From contig NZ_CP141184.1 of the NCBI RefSeq assembly GCF_035609205.1, positions 4,409,001 to 4,473,000 on the forward strand: a DNA stretch of 64,000 bases. Direction: 5' to 3'. This document shows, piece by piece, positions 27,966 to 36,736 of this stretch. Origin of the DNA: Hymenobacter sp. GOD-10R (GTDB lineage Bacteria > Bacteroidota > Bacteroidia > Cytophagales > Hymenobacteraceae). Position 1 is the first letter of the stretch, and each line of letters starts with the position of its first letter. The translations under genes were made by a program, and so were the position numbers. A model generated the notes under the pieces. The model was not told the origin of the DNA, did not search any database, and was given only the letters and a program-made list of their open reading frames with translations.

Positions 27966-28870
27966 GGCATTTCAAGACGATAAGCGAATTTCATGAGTTT
28001 CGGAAGTTGCCCAAACCGCATCATCCGCTTATCAGCGTCGTCGATGTTAGCACCGTTCCGCACCTAGATGACGAGGAGCCGAGCAAGTTGCTGTTCGATT
28101 TTTATGCTATTTCTGTCAAAAGGATGAGCAACGTCCACATCAGCTACGGGCAGCAGCCGTTCGACTTCAATGAAGGTATCTTGTCTTTTATGGAGCCCAA
28201 TCAAGTGTTCGGGATGGCGGTTGCGAACAAAGACGAAATAGTAGAAAAATCAGGATGGGTGATTTACATCCATCCTGATTTCATCTGGAACACGCCGCTT
28301 GCCAAGACGATAAAGCAATACGATTTTTGGGATTATTCGCTACACGAAGCCTTGTTTCTTTCGGCCAAAGAAGAAGCGACTATCACGAATATCATCCTGG
28401 CCATTCAGCAGGAATATATTGCTAACCTCGACCGGTTTAGCAAGCAAATCATCATCTCGCACGTGGAGAGTTTGCTGAACTACGCGGATCGATTTTATCA
28501 TCGCCAGTTCATTACCCGAGAGAAAGCCAACCACCAGATATTGGAGCGGGTGGAAACTCTGTTGCAGGAATACTTCAATAGCAATGATTTAGCGGAGAGA
28601 GGCTTACCCACCGTCCGCTACGTGGCCGATGCCCTCAATCTTTCGCCGAAGTACTTAAGCAACCTACTGCGCGTGGTAACCGGGCAAAATACCCAGCAGC
28701 ATATTCATGCGAAGCTCATAGCCAAGGCCAAGGAAAAACTGTCGACCACGAACCTGACCGTCAGCGAAATTGCGTACGAGCTAGGTTTTGAACATTTGCA
28801 ATCCTTCAGCAAGCTGTTCAAGACCAAAACGAACTTATCGCCCTTGGAATTTAGGACTTCTTTCAACTGA
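27962..28870 (+). CDS. AraC-family transcriptional regulator (paralogue of 18504-19424)
   Basis: A 302-residue regulator with the same layout as the protein at 18504. The N-terminal sensing domain has YGQQPFDFNEGILSFMEPNQ and IHPDFIWNTPLAKTIKQYDF. The C-terminal AraC HTH pair has VRYVADALNLSPKYLSNLL and EKLSTTNLTVSEIAYELGFE, and the C-termini are nearly identical (LSPLEFR-x-SFN). It is translationally coupled to the quinone reductase upstream, so it probably controls that enzyme and perhaps itself. Confidence 0.94.
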   Translation: MRHFKTISEFHEFRKLPKPHHPLISVVDVSTVPHLDDEEPSKLLFDFYAISVKRMSNVHISYGQQPFDFNEGILSFMEPNQVFGMAVANKDEIVEKSGWVIYIHPDFIWNTPLAKTIKQYDFWDYSLHEALFLSAKEEATITNIILAIQQEYIANLDRFSKQIIISHVESLLNYADRFYHRQFITREKANHQILERVETLLQEYFNSNDLAERGLPTVRYVADALNLSPKYLSNLLRVVTGQNTQQHIHAKLIAKAKEKLSTTNLTVSEIAYELGFEHLQSFSKLFKTKTNLSPLEFRTSFN

Positions 28871-28949
28871 ACTATCGGTTAAAGCTCCGCTTAAGCTAGC
28901 TCTAGAACAGCTTATTTGAACAGCAAGCGCCGAAAAGCAGGCGGCTAGC

Positions 28950-28957
28950 TATTTTTG
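28950..28957 (+). promoter_or_regulatory. TAnnTTTG box (TATTTTTG) directly before a start codon
   Basis: A full -7 match that ends four bases before the ATG at 28962, implying a leaderless or near-leaderless mRNA. No -33 TTG at 19-21 bases. Confidence 0.5.
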
Positions 28958-28961
28958 CAGA

Positions 28962-29261
28962 ATGAATCCGCCACTATTTCACATCGGGCAGCAGGTAATC
29001 TGCACCAACGATGACTTTACCCTTCTGCTCGTCCAGAACCCCAATATTCAAACGCCGAAGCGCGGCCCCATCTACACGGTACGCGGCATCTACGACACGC
29101 ACCGCGGCTACGGCATCACGCTGGCCGAAATCGATAACTCGCACGTGGCACCGGGCTTCCCCGAAGCCAACTTCCACGAATCCCGCTTTGCCCCCTTACC
29201 CCCACTGGAGGAAATAGAGCTGGAGTTAGCTGAGGTAATGGAGACCAGCGTACCGGCGTAG
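28962..29261 (+). CDS. Small conserved-looking protein with SH3-like beta fold (99 aa)
   Basis: A 99-residue protein I cannot name. The pattern FHIGQQVICTNDDF ... GPIYTVRGIYDT ... GYGITLAEIDN ... NFHESRFAPLPP resembles the small beta-barrel proteins of Bacteroidota and phages in which a KOW/SH3-like strand order ends with F-x-E-S-R-F-x-P-L. The C-terminal 20 residues are acidic. Function unknown. Its stop is followed at once by a repeat-derived sequence. Confidence 0.75.
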   Translation: MNPPLFHIGQQVICTNDDFTLLLVQNPNIQTPKRGPIYTVRGIYDTHRGYGITLAEIDNSHVAPGFPEANFHESRFAPLPPLEEIELELAEVMETSVPA

Positions 29262-29262
29262 C

Positions 29263-29296
29263 ATTGTCATTCCGAACGCAGTGAGGAATCTGGGTC
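29263..29296. repeat. Half-site of a dispersed TGTCATTCCGAACGC-type repeat
   Basis: TTGTCATTCCGAACGCAGTG followed by AGGAATCTGGGTC. This sequence type is familiar to me from intergenic repeats in Bacteroidota and other genomes, normally as an inverted pair. Here only one arm is present. Confidence 0.45.
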
Positions 29297-29327
29297 AAGG
29301 CTGATTGATAATCGGCACAGTTTAGTG

Positions 29328-29466
29328 TTAGAGGCTAGCTCCCCTCCTTTTTTAAGGAGGGGTTAGGGGTGGTTCCAATCGTTGAACGACAAGCTATGTT
29401 TAACATTCTAATGCTAGCTAACCACCCCTAGCCCCTCCTTAAAAAAGGAGGGGAACTAGCCTTTAG
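29328..29466. repeat. Palindromic repeat element, copy A
   Basis: The arms 29332-29374 and 29420-29462 are near-perfect inverted repeats. Each arm carries its own palindrome (CCCCTCCTT, T-run, AAGGAGGGG) and a TAGGGG-TGGTT block. The 45-base centre contains TCGTTGAACGAC (29379-29390). Copies B (37154) and C (43475) share this design. There is no ORF in it; it resembles a REP/MITE-type element. Confidence 0.85.
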
Positions 29467-29570
29467 CTTTAATCGGCAACCTGAGGTACAAAGCCCGCAC
29501 TGGGTGCCTGGCCGGAACAACCGGGTTAGGCTGTCTGTTTACCAGGCTTAGTACCATTGGATTGTACGTT

Positions 29571-30617
29571 ATGCCTAAAAATCTCACTGAGCTGCCCATC
29601 TCCGTTCTGGATCTGGCAGCCATTCGCAGCGGCTATACGGCCGCCGATACATTTCACAACAGCCTAGACCTAGCACAGCACGCCGAGCGCTGGGGCTACA
29701 CACGCTACTGGCTGGCCGAACACCACAACATGGCCAGCATTGCCAGCTCGGCCACCTCGGTGCTGATCGGCCACATTGCGGGCGGCACTTCCACGATTCG
29801 TGTGGGCTCGGGGGGCGTGATGCTGCCCAACCACGCGCCGCTGGTAATAGCCGAGCAGTTCGGCACCCTAGCTACGCTCTATCCTGGCCGTATCGACCTA
29901 GGTTTGGGCCGCGCGCCCGGCACCGACCAGCTCACCGCCCACGCCCTACGGCGCGACTTGCGCGGATCGGTTGACGACTTCCCCCAGAACGTGCAGGAGC
30001 TGCTCCAGTACCTGTCAGCCGAGAATAGCACGAATCGGGTGCGGGCCATTCCGGGCGAGGGCCTCGACATCCCGGTGTGGCTGCTGGGTTCTAGCACTTA
30101 TAGCGCTCAACTGGCTGGCTACCTAGGTTTGCCTTTTGCCTTTGCTAGCCACTTTGCACCTACCCACCTACAGGCTGCCCTGAACCTGTACCGCGAAAAT
30201 TTCCGGCCTTCCCAGTACCTATCTGCGCCGTACGCTGCCGCCTGCGTCAACGTCATTGCAGCCGACACCGACGCGGAAGCCGACCGCTTGGCTACCTCAT
30301 TTTATCAATTGGCCCTCGGCATCATTCGGGGTACCAGCAAGCCCATGCAGCCGCCCATCGACAGCATGCGCGGGGTGTGGAGCGACATGGAGCAGGCCGC
30401 CGTTGGGCAGATGATGGCCTACGCCTTTATTGGTGGGCCTGCCCGCGTGCAGCAGCAGGTTCAAAAGTTTGTGGATGACACTCAAGTCGATGAGCTACTA
30501 GCCGTGTCGCACATCTACGACCACGCTGCTCGGCTCCGCTCGTACGAGCTGCTGGCTAGCCTCGGCAAGCCTACCGCTAGCCTACCCGCTTCCGATTACG
30601 CCGCTGAGCTGCGGTAA
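29571..30617 (+). CDS. Luciferase-like monooxygenase (group 1, MsnO8/YhbW type)
   Basis: A 348-residue LLM-class flavin oxidoreductase of the luciferase family group 1 (TIGR03558-like). It has [54 protein letters not shown] and [17 protein letters not shown], all diagnostic. The ATG at 29571 is preferred over the upstream TTG at 29562; a TACCATTG box (29552-29559) with one mismatch lies 11 bases before it. The substrate is unknown. A strong hairpin follows. Confidence 0.93.
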   Translation: MPKNLTELPISVLDLAAIRSGYTAADTFHNSLDLAQHAERWGYTRYWLAEHHNMASIASSATSVLIGHIAGGTSTIRVGSGGVMLPNHAPLVIAEQFGTLATLYPGRIDLGLGRAPGTDQLTAHALRRDLRGSVDDFPQNVQELLQYLSAENSTNRVRAIPGEGLDIPVWLLGSSTYSAQLAGYLGLPFAFASHFAPTHLQAALNLYRENFRPSQYLSAPYAAACVNVIAADTDAEADRLATSFYQLALGIIRGTSKPMQPPIDSMRGVWSDMEQAAVGQMMAYAFIGGPARVQQQVQKFVDDTQVDELLAVSHIYDHAARLRSYELLASLGKPTASLPASDYAAELR

Positions 30618-30640
30618 GCGCACTAAGCTAGGTTCCGATC

Positions 30641-30701
30641 AACAACGCCCCGGCGCCCCAACGAACGATGTTCGTGGGATGCGCCGGGGCGTTGTTGGTT
30701 A
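30641..30701 (+). terminator. Long hairpin terminator after the luciferase-like gene
   Basis: AACAACGCCCCGGCGC (30641-30656) pairs with GCGCCGGGGCGTTGTT (30681-30696). The apical loop folds again (CGAAC with GTTCG). No strong T-run follows. Confidence 0.75.
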
Positions 30702-30765
30702 CGGGGTAGCGTTCTGTTTAAGCACCTCACCCAGCGACAACAATACGTGGCCGGCTCCTTGCTAT

Positions 30766-30773
30766 TAAGTTTG
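30766..30773 (+). promoter_or_regulatory. TAnnTTTG box (TAAGTTTG) of the DUF2157-like pair
   Basis: A full -7 match, 26 bases before the ATG at 30800. The same octamer precedes the LytS-type kinase gene at 42360. No -33 TTG at the expected distance. Confidence 0.5.
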
Positions 30774-30799
30774 CTACTTCGTTCCTAGCTTTCTATCCG

Positions 30800-31789
30800 A
30801 TGCTCTCCGACCAGCTTCTTGCCGACTTACAAGCACGCGGCCTGCTGCCGCCTGCTCAAGCCGCCTCCATCGGCGACTACGAGCGCACGCGCCTCTTCTC
30901 ACTACACTACGAGTTGCGGACGCTGCTGTACCTAGGTATAGTGCTGCTGAGTGGTGGCTTAGGTGTATTGCTCTACCAGCACCTCGACGATATTAGCCAC
31001 AGCGTTATCGTGGCTGGCATCAGCCTGCTCATGACGGCTTGTTTCGTGTATGCGGCGCGGCAGCGGGTACCCTTTACCTGGGGGCAGCCCCCGCCCGCTG
31101 GCCTACTCCCCGATTACGCGCTGTTGCTGGGCTGCCTGCTTTTCCTGACCTTGGAAGGTTACCTCCAGGCGCAGTACCAGTTCTTTGGCACTCGCTACGG
31201 CTTGGCGCTGGCGTTGCCCGCCGTGCTGTTCTTCGGGCTAGCCTACCGCTTCGATCACCGGGGCGTGCTATCGATGGCCATCACGGCGCTGGCTTCGTGG
31301 ATGGGTGTGGCGGTGGCACCCGTAGCAGCTATCACCCAGAACTACACCGCCGACCCGCACCTTACCGGGGTAGCCGTAGAGCTAGGCTTGCTGCTGGTGG
31401 CGGCCGGCATCTGGTCCGATTTTCAGAATTGGAAGCGGCACTTTGCGTTTACGTACTTATCGCTGGGCAGCAACCTGGCGCTCATTGCTTCTTTGGCGGC
31501 GCTGTTTTCCTATTCTAGTGCGCCAGCCTGGCTTCCGCATCCGGTAGCCGTCGTTCTTATTCTGGTGCTGAGCGCCTTCTTGGTTTGGTATGCTCGTCGC
31601 ACGCAGTCTTACGTGTTTCTGCTGCTAGGTGTGCTGTATGGTTATGTGGTAGTCACCTATCTATTTTTCATCCTGGTTGACTTGAGCTCTGGTGGTCTGG
31701 CTTTTCTGCTAACAGCTTATTTCCCATTAACAGCTATTGGCCTCATCTACTTGATTATCAATAGCAAAAAAATCATACATCCTTTATGA
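30800..31789 (+). CDS. DUF2157-like polytopic membrane protein
   Basis: A 329-residue protein. A cytosolic N-terminal helical part (1-40, MLSDQLLADLQARGLLPPAQ) typical of DUF2157 is followed by about nine to ten hydrophobic helices. The first (RTLLYLGIVLLSGGLGVLLY) has the G-rich pattern of that family. Function unknown. It overlaps the next gene by 4 bp, so the two are co-translated and probably act together. Confidence 0.8.
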   Translation: MLSDQLLADLQARGLLPPAQAASIGDYERTRLFSLHYELRTLLYLGIVLLSGGLGVLLYQHLDDISHSVIVAGISLLMTACFVYAARQRVPFTWGQPPPAGLLPDYALLLGCLLFLTLEGYLQAQYQFFGTRYGLALALPAVLFFGLAYRFDHRGVLSMAITALASWMGVAVAPVAAITQNYTADPHLTGVAVELGLLLVAAGIWSDFQNWKRHFAFTYLSLGSNLALIASLAALFSYSSAPAWLPHPVAVVLILVLSAFLVWYARRTQSYVFLLLGVLYGYVVVTYLFFILVDLSSGGLAFLLTAYFPLTAIGLIYLIINSKKIIHPL

Positions 31790-32994
31790 TCGGCAAAGCT
31801 TATAATCCGGCCTGGCCGTTTGCCCAGGCTGTGCGCGTCGCTGCCAATCGCTGGAACAAGCTAGGTCTGCTAACAGCAGCGCAACACGATGCTATCGAAG
31901 CCGCGTACCCGCTCGACTACTACCGCCCGCATTTTTTCCTGCGCATACTCCTCTTTATTTTTACCCTTATCGGCGGCTCGATGGCGGGGACTTTTTTCGT
32001 GCTTTTGTTACTTCCTGGCTCAACAAAGCACGAAGAAACCATCATCCCCATCATCATGCTTATGGGTGCTGCAGGATGCTTCTTCGCGCTGGAAAGCAGT
32101 ATTAAAAGCTCCCGGCTATACCACTCTGGGCCAGATAATGCCCTGTTATATATGGGCCTAAGTTCGCTAACGGGGCTACTAGGCTACTCAGTAGACAGCC
32201 TTTTGCCGAGTATTTTCCACTACGGTTTTTCCCTGACGAATCCGTTTTTATCCCTGCTCCTACTGCCGATGCTAGCGGTGCTACTAGTCGCCACTATCCG
32301 CTACGCTGACCGGGTCGTGGCTACAGTGGCGTACTTCGTGTATCTACTGCTGATTGCCAATATTCTGCTGCAATTCAGCCTCGGGCGGTTGGTGCTGCCG
32401 TTTGCCGTGATGCTGGCGTCGGCAGTGGCGTATGGCCTCTTGCGCAAGCTAGCGCGTCGCCCCGATTACCTGTACTACAAGCAGTGTTTCAACTGTCTCA
32501 AAGCCCTCACTCTCATTACCTTCTACCTAGGTGGCAACTATCTTGTAGTGCGTGAAGGCAATGCGGAGCTGGCTCACCTATTCGTCTCTCCACAGATTCC
32601 TTTCGCGCCACTGTTTTACGCTTTCACGGCTGTTATTCCGCTAGCCTATATCGTGATAGGCTTGCGTCGCCCCAACCGGATTTGGCTCTGGGTTGGGCTG
32701 CTTGCCGTTGGTTTTTCCTTCTACACGTTGCGCTTCTACCGGTCGTTGCTGCCACCCGAGGTAGCAGCTACCCTAGCCGGTACGGCGCTAGTAGTGCTAG
32801 CGGGGTTCGCTATCCGCTATTTACGCACCCCACGCCACGGCCTCACCGCCGCTTCCGACGAAGAAACCCCGCCCTTGCTGAACCTGGAAGCATTGATTGT
32901 TGCCCAAACGGCTTCCGTGACGGCTCCACCTGCTCCAGGCTTCCAATTTGGAGGCGGCACCTCTGGCGGTGGTGGCGCCACCGGCAATTTCTAA
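31786..32994 (+). CDS. Polytopic membrane protein with Gly-rich C-terminus
   Basis: A 402-residue protein with a short cytosolic start (ANRWNKLGLLTAAQHDAIEA, like the N-terminus of its neighbour), about ten hydrophobic helices, and a soluble tail that ends FQFGGGTSGGGGATGNF. Gly-rich ends of this kind occur in DUF2207/TPM-domain (YgcG-like) proteins. The related N-terminal region suggests that the two genes arose by duplication of a DUF2157-type unit. Function unknown. Confidence 0.78.
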   Translation: MIGKAYNPAWPFAQAVRVAANRWNKLGLLTAAQHDAIEAAYPLDYYRPHFFLRILLFIFTLIGGSMAGTFFVLLLLPGSTKHEETIIPIIMLMGAAGCFFALESSIKSSRLYHSGPDNALLYMGLSSLTGLLGYSVDSLLPSIFHYGFSLTNPFLSLLLLPMLAVLLVATIRYADRVVATVAYFVYLLLIANILLQFSLGRLVLPFAVMLASAVAYGLLRKLARRPDYLYYKQCFNCLKALTLITFYLGGNYLVVREGNAELAHLFVSPQIPFAPLFYAFTAVIPLAYIVIGLRRPNRIWLWVGLLAVGFSFYTLRFYRSLLPPEVAATLAGTALVVLAGFAIRYLRTPRHGLTAASDEETPPLLNLEALIVAQTASVTAPPAPGFQFGGGTSGGGGATGNF

Positions 32995-33029
32995 GAACGG
33001 ACAGCCGCTGAAATACTAGCCCACTACTT

Positions 33030-33066
33030 AGCCCTCCAGAACAGCTGTTTTGGAGGGCTATATTTT
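33030..33066 (+). terminator. Intrinsic terminator after the DUF2157-like pair
   Basis: AGCCCTCCA (33030-33038) and TGGAGGGCT (33051-33059), followed by ATATTTTTTC. Confidence 0.9.
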
Positions 33067-33171
33067 TTCAGCGGTCGTCTGTGCGCGCTCGGCGTGAGCA
33101 ACTAGCAGTAATACAATTAACCTATCATACCTATTTTTCGACTACCTGCTCTAAATCACCCGATTATGTGA

Positions 33172-33203
33172 TTGCGAGGTGCTAGAGCTACATGCTACTT
33201 TTG
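33172..33203 (+). promoter_or_regulatory. Bacteroidota-type promoter, TTG-N21-TACTTTTG
   Basis: TTG at 33172-33174 and TACTTTTG at 33196-33203. Predicted start of transcription near 33210, which gives the M4 protease gene at 33573 an unusually long leader of about 360 nt. Confidence 0.65.
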
Positions 33204-33572
33204 TGTCGTAGCTCAGCCCATAAGCTCGTTCGCCTAAGGACTTAGCCTACCTGCCCAACGTTATGCAGCGGGCAGACTACTGCTCTTGTTCCTGTTCCTA
33301 CCTGCTATGAAAAACTTCAACTACAGAGCATTACACATTCAGCTACCGCATAGCCCTTGCCTAGATGGAGCACCTAGGTCTAGCTAGGTGCTGACGCCAT
33401 TTGCTCAACGCGGCTAGTCTGATGATTGCCCTTTACTGCTTTTCCCGGCCCTAGCATCAGCCTTCTGGCTAACTAGCCTGCCCGCCTCTTCCTTCTGAAC
33501 CTTGCTTCTCAGAGTCGTTTTCAAACGACTCCTGGCTCTCCTTTATCCACGCTTTTTTCCTATTTCTTTCCA
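33204..33572 (+). other. Long structured leader of the M4 protease gene with a 26-codon ORF
   Basis: An ATG at 33307 opens a 26-residue frame (MKNFNYRALHIQLPHSPCLD...), with stop at 33385-33387. A perfect 9-bp hairpin (AGCACCTAG/CTAGGTGCT, 33369-33392) covers that stop codon. A second hairpin, GAGTCGTT/AACGACTC (33512-33531), lies 42 bases before the protease start. The layout would suit attenuation or translation control, but neither the peptide nor the control is demonstrated. Confidence 0.35.
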
Positions 33573-36500
33573 GTGAAACCTTCTTTACGCCCCAGGCAAC
33601 TAGTGGCTGTCGTGGCTGCTGTGTGCACACTCGGCGCTGCGCAAGCGCAAACCCCAACCAGGTCGTTCAAACCGGCCAAGCGCGACGCGGCGCCGGTAGA
33701 GCGCCCCCGCGCACAAGTCGTGATTGACGGAAGCGCAGCGGCGGCGCGCGCACCGCAGACCACCCCCAGCACCTCGCACCTCCAGACCCTGGTTCGCCCA
33801 GTAGCCACCGGCAACACGCTGCGTATTGTGCAGGCCACTCGCGCCCAAGATTCGGGCCTGCCGGTGATGCTGAAAGCAAGCTTCAAAGCCAATAACCGCG
33901 CGGCGAAGCCAATGACACCCGAAGCTGCCAGTTTCGCTTTCTTGCAGGAACTACGCACGGAGCTAGGGGTAGAGCAACCCGCGCAGGAGTTTCGGGTGGT
34001 AGACGCTACGCGCGACAACCTAGGTCAGACCCACGTACGCCTAAACCAAACCTGGAAAGGCCTGCCTGTGTACGGCTCCGAAATCGTGGTACACCTCGAC
34101 GCGCAAGGGCAACCTAGCTTGCTCAGCGGCCGCTATTTCCGTTCGCCCGGCCAGCTCACCAACGTAACGCCAGCGCTGCCCGCTGCCACTGCTGCCACCC
34201 AAGCCGAAACCCAGCTGCGCACCAAAACCAAGGTGCAGACGCTTTCGGACGACGCCAAGCGCCTGCTGCACTACGCGGGACCTAGCTCGGAGCTGGTGAT
34301 TTTCCACGCTACCCCGGGTAGTGCGCCGGTGCTGGCTTGGCACATCACTACGCGGCCCTCGTTGGTGCAGCGCTGGGAATCGTTTGTGGATGCGCGCACC
34401 GGCGCCGTGCTACAGCAATATGAGTCGTCGTGCACAGCCGACGGGCCTCGCACGGCTACGGGCGTTGACCTCAATGGCAAAACACAAAGCCTGCGCACCT
34501 ACGAGTACAGCAGCAAATTTTACATGCTGGATGGCTCGCAGTCGATGTTCAACCTAGGTCAGTCGAAGCTCCCTGACGAGCCGGTGGGCGGCCTGCTCAC
34601 CATCGACGCCAACAATACCTACGGCGAAAAAGCCGTCATTACCCACGTAAACAGTGCTAATAACACCTGGACGGCTGGTCAGAAATCGGCTATTTCGGCG
34701 CACTACAACGCGGGTATTGCTTACAACTATTACCGCAACACCCACAACCGCAATTCGCTCGATGGCCTAGGCGGCACCATGATTTCGATGGTGCGCGTGG
34801 CCGACGACGATGGCACCGGCCTCGACAATGCCTATTGGAACGGACGCTTTATTTCCTACGGCGAAGGCAACGTAGGCTTCTCGCCCCTGGCTGGTGGCCT
34901 CGATGTGGCCGGCCACGAAATGACCCACGGTGTAGTAGAAAAAACCGCTAACCTAGAATACAAAGGCCAAAGTGGCGCCCTGAACGAGAGCTTCGCTGAC
35001 GTGTTTGGCGTGCTGATGGACCGCGACGACTGGACCATTGGCGAAGACGTAGTGAAACGCAGCACCTTCCCAAGCGGCTCGCTTCGCAACTTATCCGACC
35101 CGCACAACGGCGGTGCCAGTCTCAACGACCGGGGCTTTCAGCCGCGCACCATGAGCGAGCTGTACACCGGCTCGCAGGACAACGGCGGCGTGCACGTCAA
35201 CAGCGGCATTCCGAACTGGGCGTTTTACAAGTTTGCCACCGCCATCGGTAAGGAGCATGCCGAGCAAGTATGGTACCGCACCCTGACCACCTACCTCACG
35301 CGTTCCTCGCAATTTCTGGACTTGCGCCTAGGCGTCATTCAGGCGGCCACCGACCTCTACGGGGCCAGCTCCAATGAAGTAAATGCCGCCCGCGCTGCCT
35401 TCGATGCGGTTGGTATTCTGAACGGTACTTCGCAACCGACACCCGGCCACAACCTGCCCATTAACCCTGGCCAGGATTACATCCTCTCCTACGACACCGA
35501 CGCCAGCACCCAGGGTACGTGGTTCATCTCCAATACAGAAGCCTCCAATTTTGGCCGTCTCTCCAACACGGAAGCTATTTCAAAACCGAGCATCACCGAC
35601 CAAGGCAACGCCGCTGTGTTCGTCGATGCCACCCACCGCATTCGGGCGCTTCAGCTCAGTAGCTCACCCATTGAGTCGATCGTGCAGAACCAGCCCATCT
35701 GGAGCAACGCCGTGATTTCGAAAGATGGTTCGAAGCTAGCTGCCGTGACGATGGCTAAGGACACGTCGATCTACGTCTTCAATCTGAAAACCAACCAGAT
35801 TGCGCGCTACAAGCTGTACTTGCCAACCACAGCCGGCGGCCGCGCCACGGGCGTGATGTATGCCGACGCACTGGAATGGGACTACTCGGGCGAATACCTG
35901 ATCTACGACTCCTTCAACGCCATCCGCAACGCGCAGGGCACCGCGCTCAGCTACTGGGACATCGGTTTCCTGCGGGTGTGGAACAACGCTCAAAACACCT
36001 GGGGCGACGGCCGCATCGAGAAGTTGGTGCAGAACCTACCCGATGGCATCAGCATCGGCAACCCCGTGCTAGCCAAGAACTCCCGTAACATCATGGCCTT
36101 CGATCTGCTCGATGACAATGGCGGTGACTACCCCTTCTACGTGATGGCTGCCAACTTAGAAACCAACGACATCAAACCCATTTTTGAGGAAAGTCAAGTA
36201 GCCGGCACACCGTCGTTCAGCAAAAACGACGACAAAATGCTCTTCACTGCCCTCAACATGGATGGCGACACGGTAGTGGCCGTAACAAGCCTGCAAACCA
36301 GCAAGATCGAGCCCGCCGGTAACCCCTCCGTACTTATTAAAGATGCAAAATGGGGCGTATGGTTTACCCAAGGGCAGCGCGTGCTGGCTACCGCACCCAA
36401 GACGCTGGAGCTCGCCGGTTTCGCCGCTTACCCCAACCCGACCCGCAACGAGCTGCACCTCGAAGCCGACCTAGCAGCCGAAGCCACTCTCTACGACCTT

Positions 36501-36644
36501 ATGGGCCGCCCCGTGCGCACCGGATTGAAGATCACGCCCGGTCAGCGCAGTACTATTGATATCAGCAACCTAGCTTCGGGCACGTATTTGCTACGTGCCA
36601 CTAACGGCCAACGCACCGCCACCCGCCAGATTATCAAGGAATAG
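33573..36644 (+). CDS. Secreted M4 (thermolysin-family) metalloprotease with T9SS tail
   Basis: A 1023-residue exported zinc protease, starting with GTG. Order: signal peptide (1-26, ending AAQAQ), FTP and PepSY-type propeptide (about 80-260), thermolysin catalytic domain (about 290-620), an insertion of about 330 residues that reads like TolB/WD40 propeller blades (for example ISKDGSKLAAVTMAKDTSIY, SFSKNDDKMLF), and a type IX sorting domain (about 950-1023, YPNPTRNELHL to LLRATNGQRTATRQIIKE). The active site is HEMTH (448-452), Glu472 (ALNESFAD) and His541 (NGGVHVNSG). The C-terminal propeller between the protease and the tail is not usual for M4. Likely released or surface-attached. Confidence 0.95.
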   Translation: MKPSLRPRQLVAVVAAVCTLGAAQAQTPTRSFKPAKRDAAPVERPRAQVVIDGSAAAARAPQTTPSTSHLQTLVRPVATGNTLRIVQATRAQDSGLPVMLKASFKANNRAAKPMTPEAASFAFLQELRTELGVEQPAQEFRVVDATRDNLGQTHVRLNQTWKGLPVYGSEIVVHLDAQGQPSLLSGRYFRSPGQLTNVTPALPAATAATQAETQLRTKTKVQTLSDDAKRLLHYAGPSSELVIFHATPGSAPVLAWHITTRPSLVQRWESFVDARTGAVLQQYESSCTADGPRTATGVDLNGKTQSLRTYEYSSKFYMLDGSQSMFNLGQSKLPDEPVGGLLTIDANNTYGEKAVITHVNSANNTWTAGQKSAISAHYNAGIAYNYYRNTHNRNSLDGLGGTMISMVRVADDDGTGLDNAYWNGRFISYGEGNVGFSPLAGGLDVAGHEMTHGVVEKTANLEYKGQSGALNESFADVFGVLMDRDDWTIGEDVVKRSTFPSGSLRNLSDPHNGGASLNDRGFQPRTMSELYTGSQDNGGVHVNSGIPNWAFYKFATAIGKEHAEQVWYRTLTTYLTRSSQFLDLRLGVIQAATDLYGASSNEVNAARAAFDAVGILNGTSQPTPGHNLPINPGQDYILSYDTDASTQGTWFISNTEASNFGRLSNTEAISKPSITDQGNAAVFVDATHRIRALQLSSSPIESIVQNQPIWSNAVISKDGSKLAAVTMAKDTSIYVFNLKTNQIARYKLYLPTTAGGRATGVMYADALEWDYSGEYLIYDSFNAIRNAQGTALSYWDIGFLRVWNNAQNTWGDGRIEKLVQNLPDGISIGNPVLAKNSRNIMAFDLLDDNGGDYPFYVMAANLETNDIKPIFEESQVAGTPSFSKNDDKMLFTALNMDGDTVVAVTSLQTSKIEPAGNPSVLIKDAKWGVWFTQGQRVLATAPKTLELAGFAAYPNPTRNELHLEADLAAEATLYDLMGRPVRTGLKITPGQRSTIDISNLASGTYLLRATNGQRTATRQIIKE

Positions 36645-36669
36645 GGCGCGCAACCTAGGTACCTCATGA

Positions 36670-36709
36670 CACCCCGGATCGGCACTGGCTGGTTCGGGGT
36701 GGTTTGTTT
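36670..36709 (+). terminator. Probable intrinsic terminator after the M4 protease
   Basis: CACCCCG (36670-36676) and CGGGGTG (36695-36701), followed by GTTTGTTTG. Short stem, 18-base loop. Confidence 0.6.
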
Positions 36710-36736
36710 GTACTATCTAGCTTTTGCTTGCATGTT

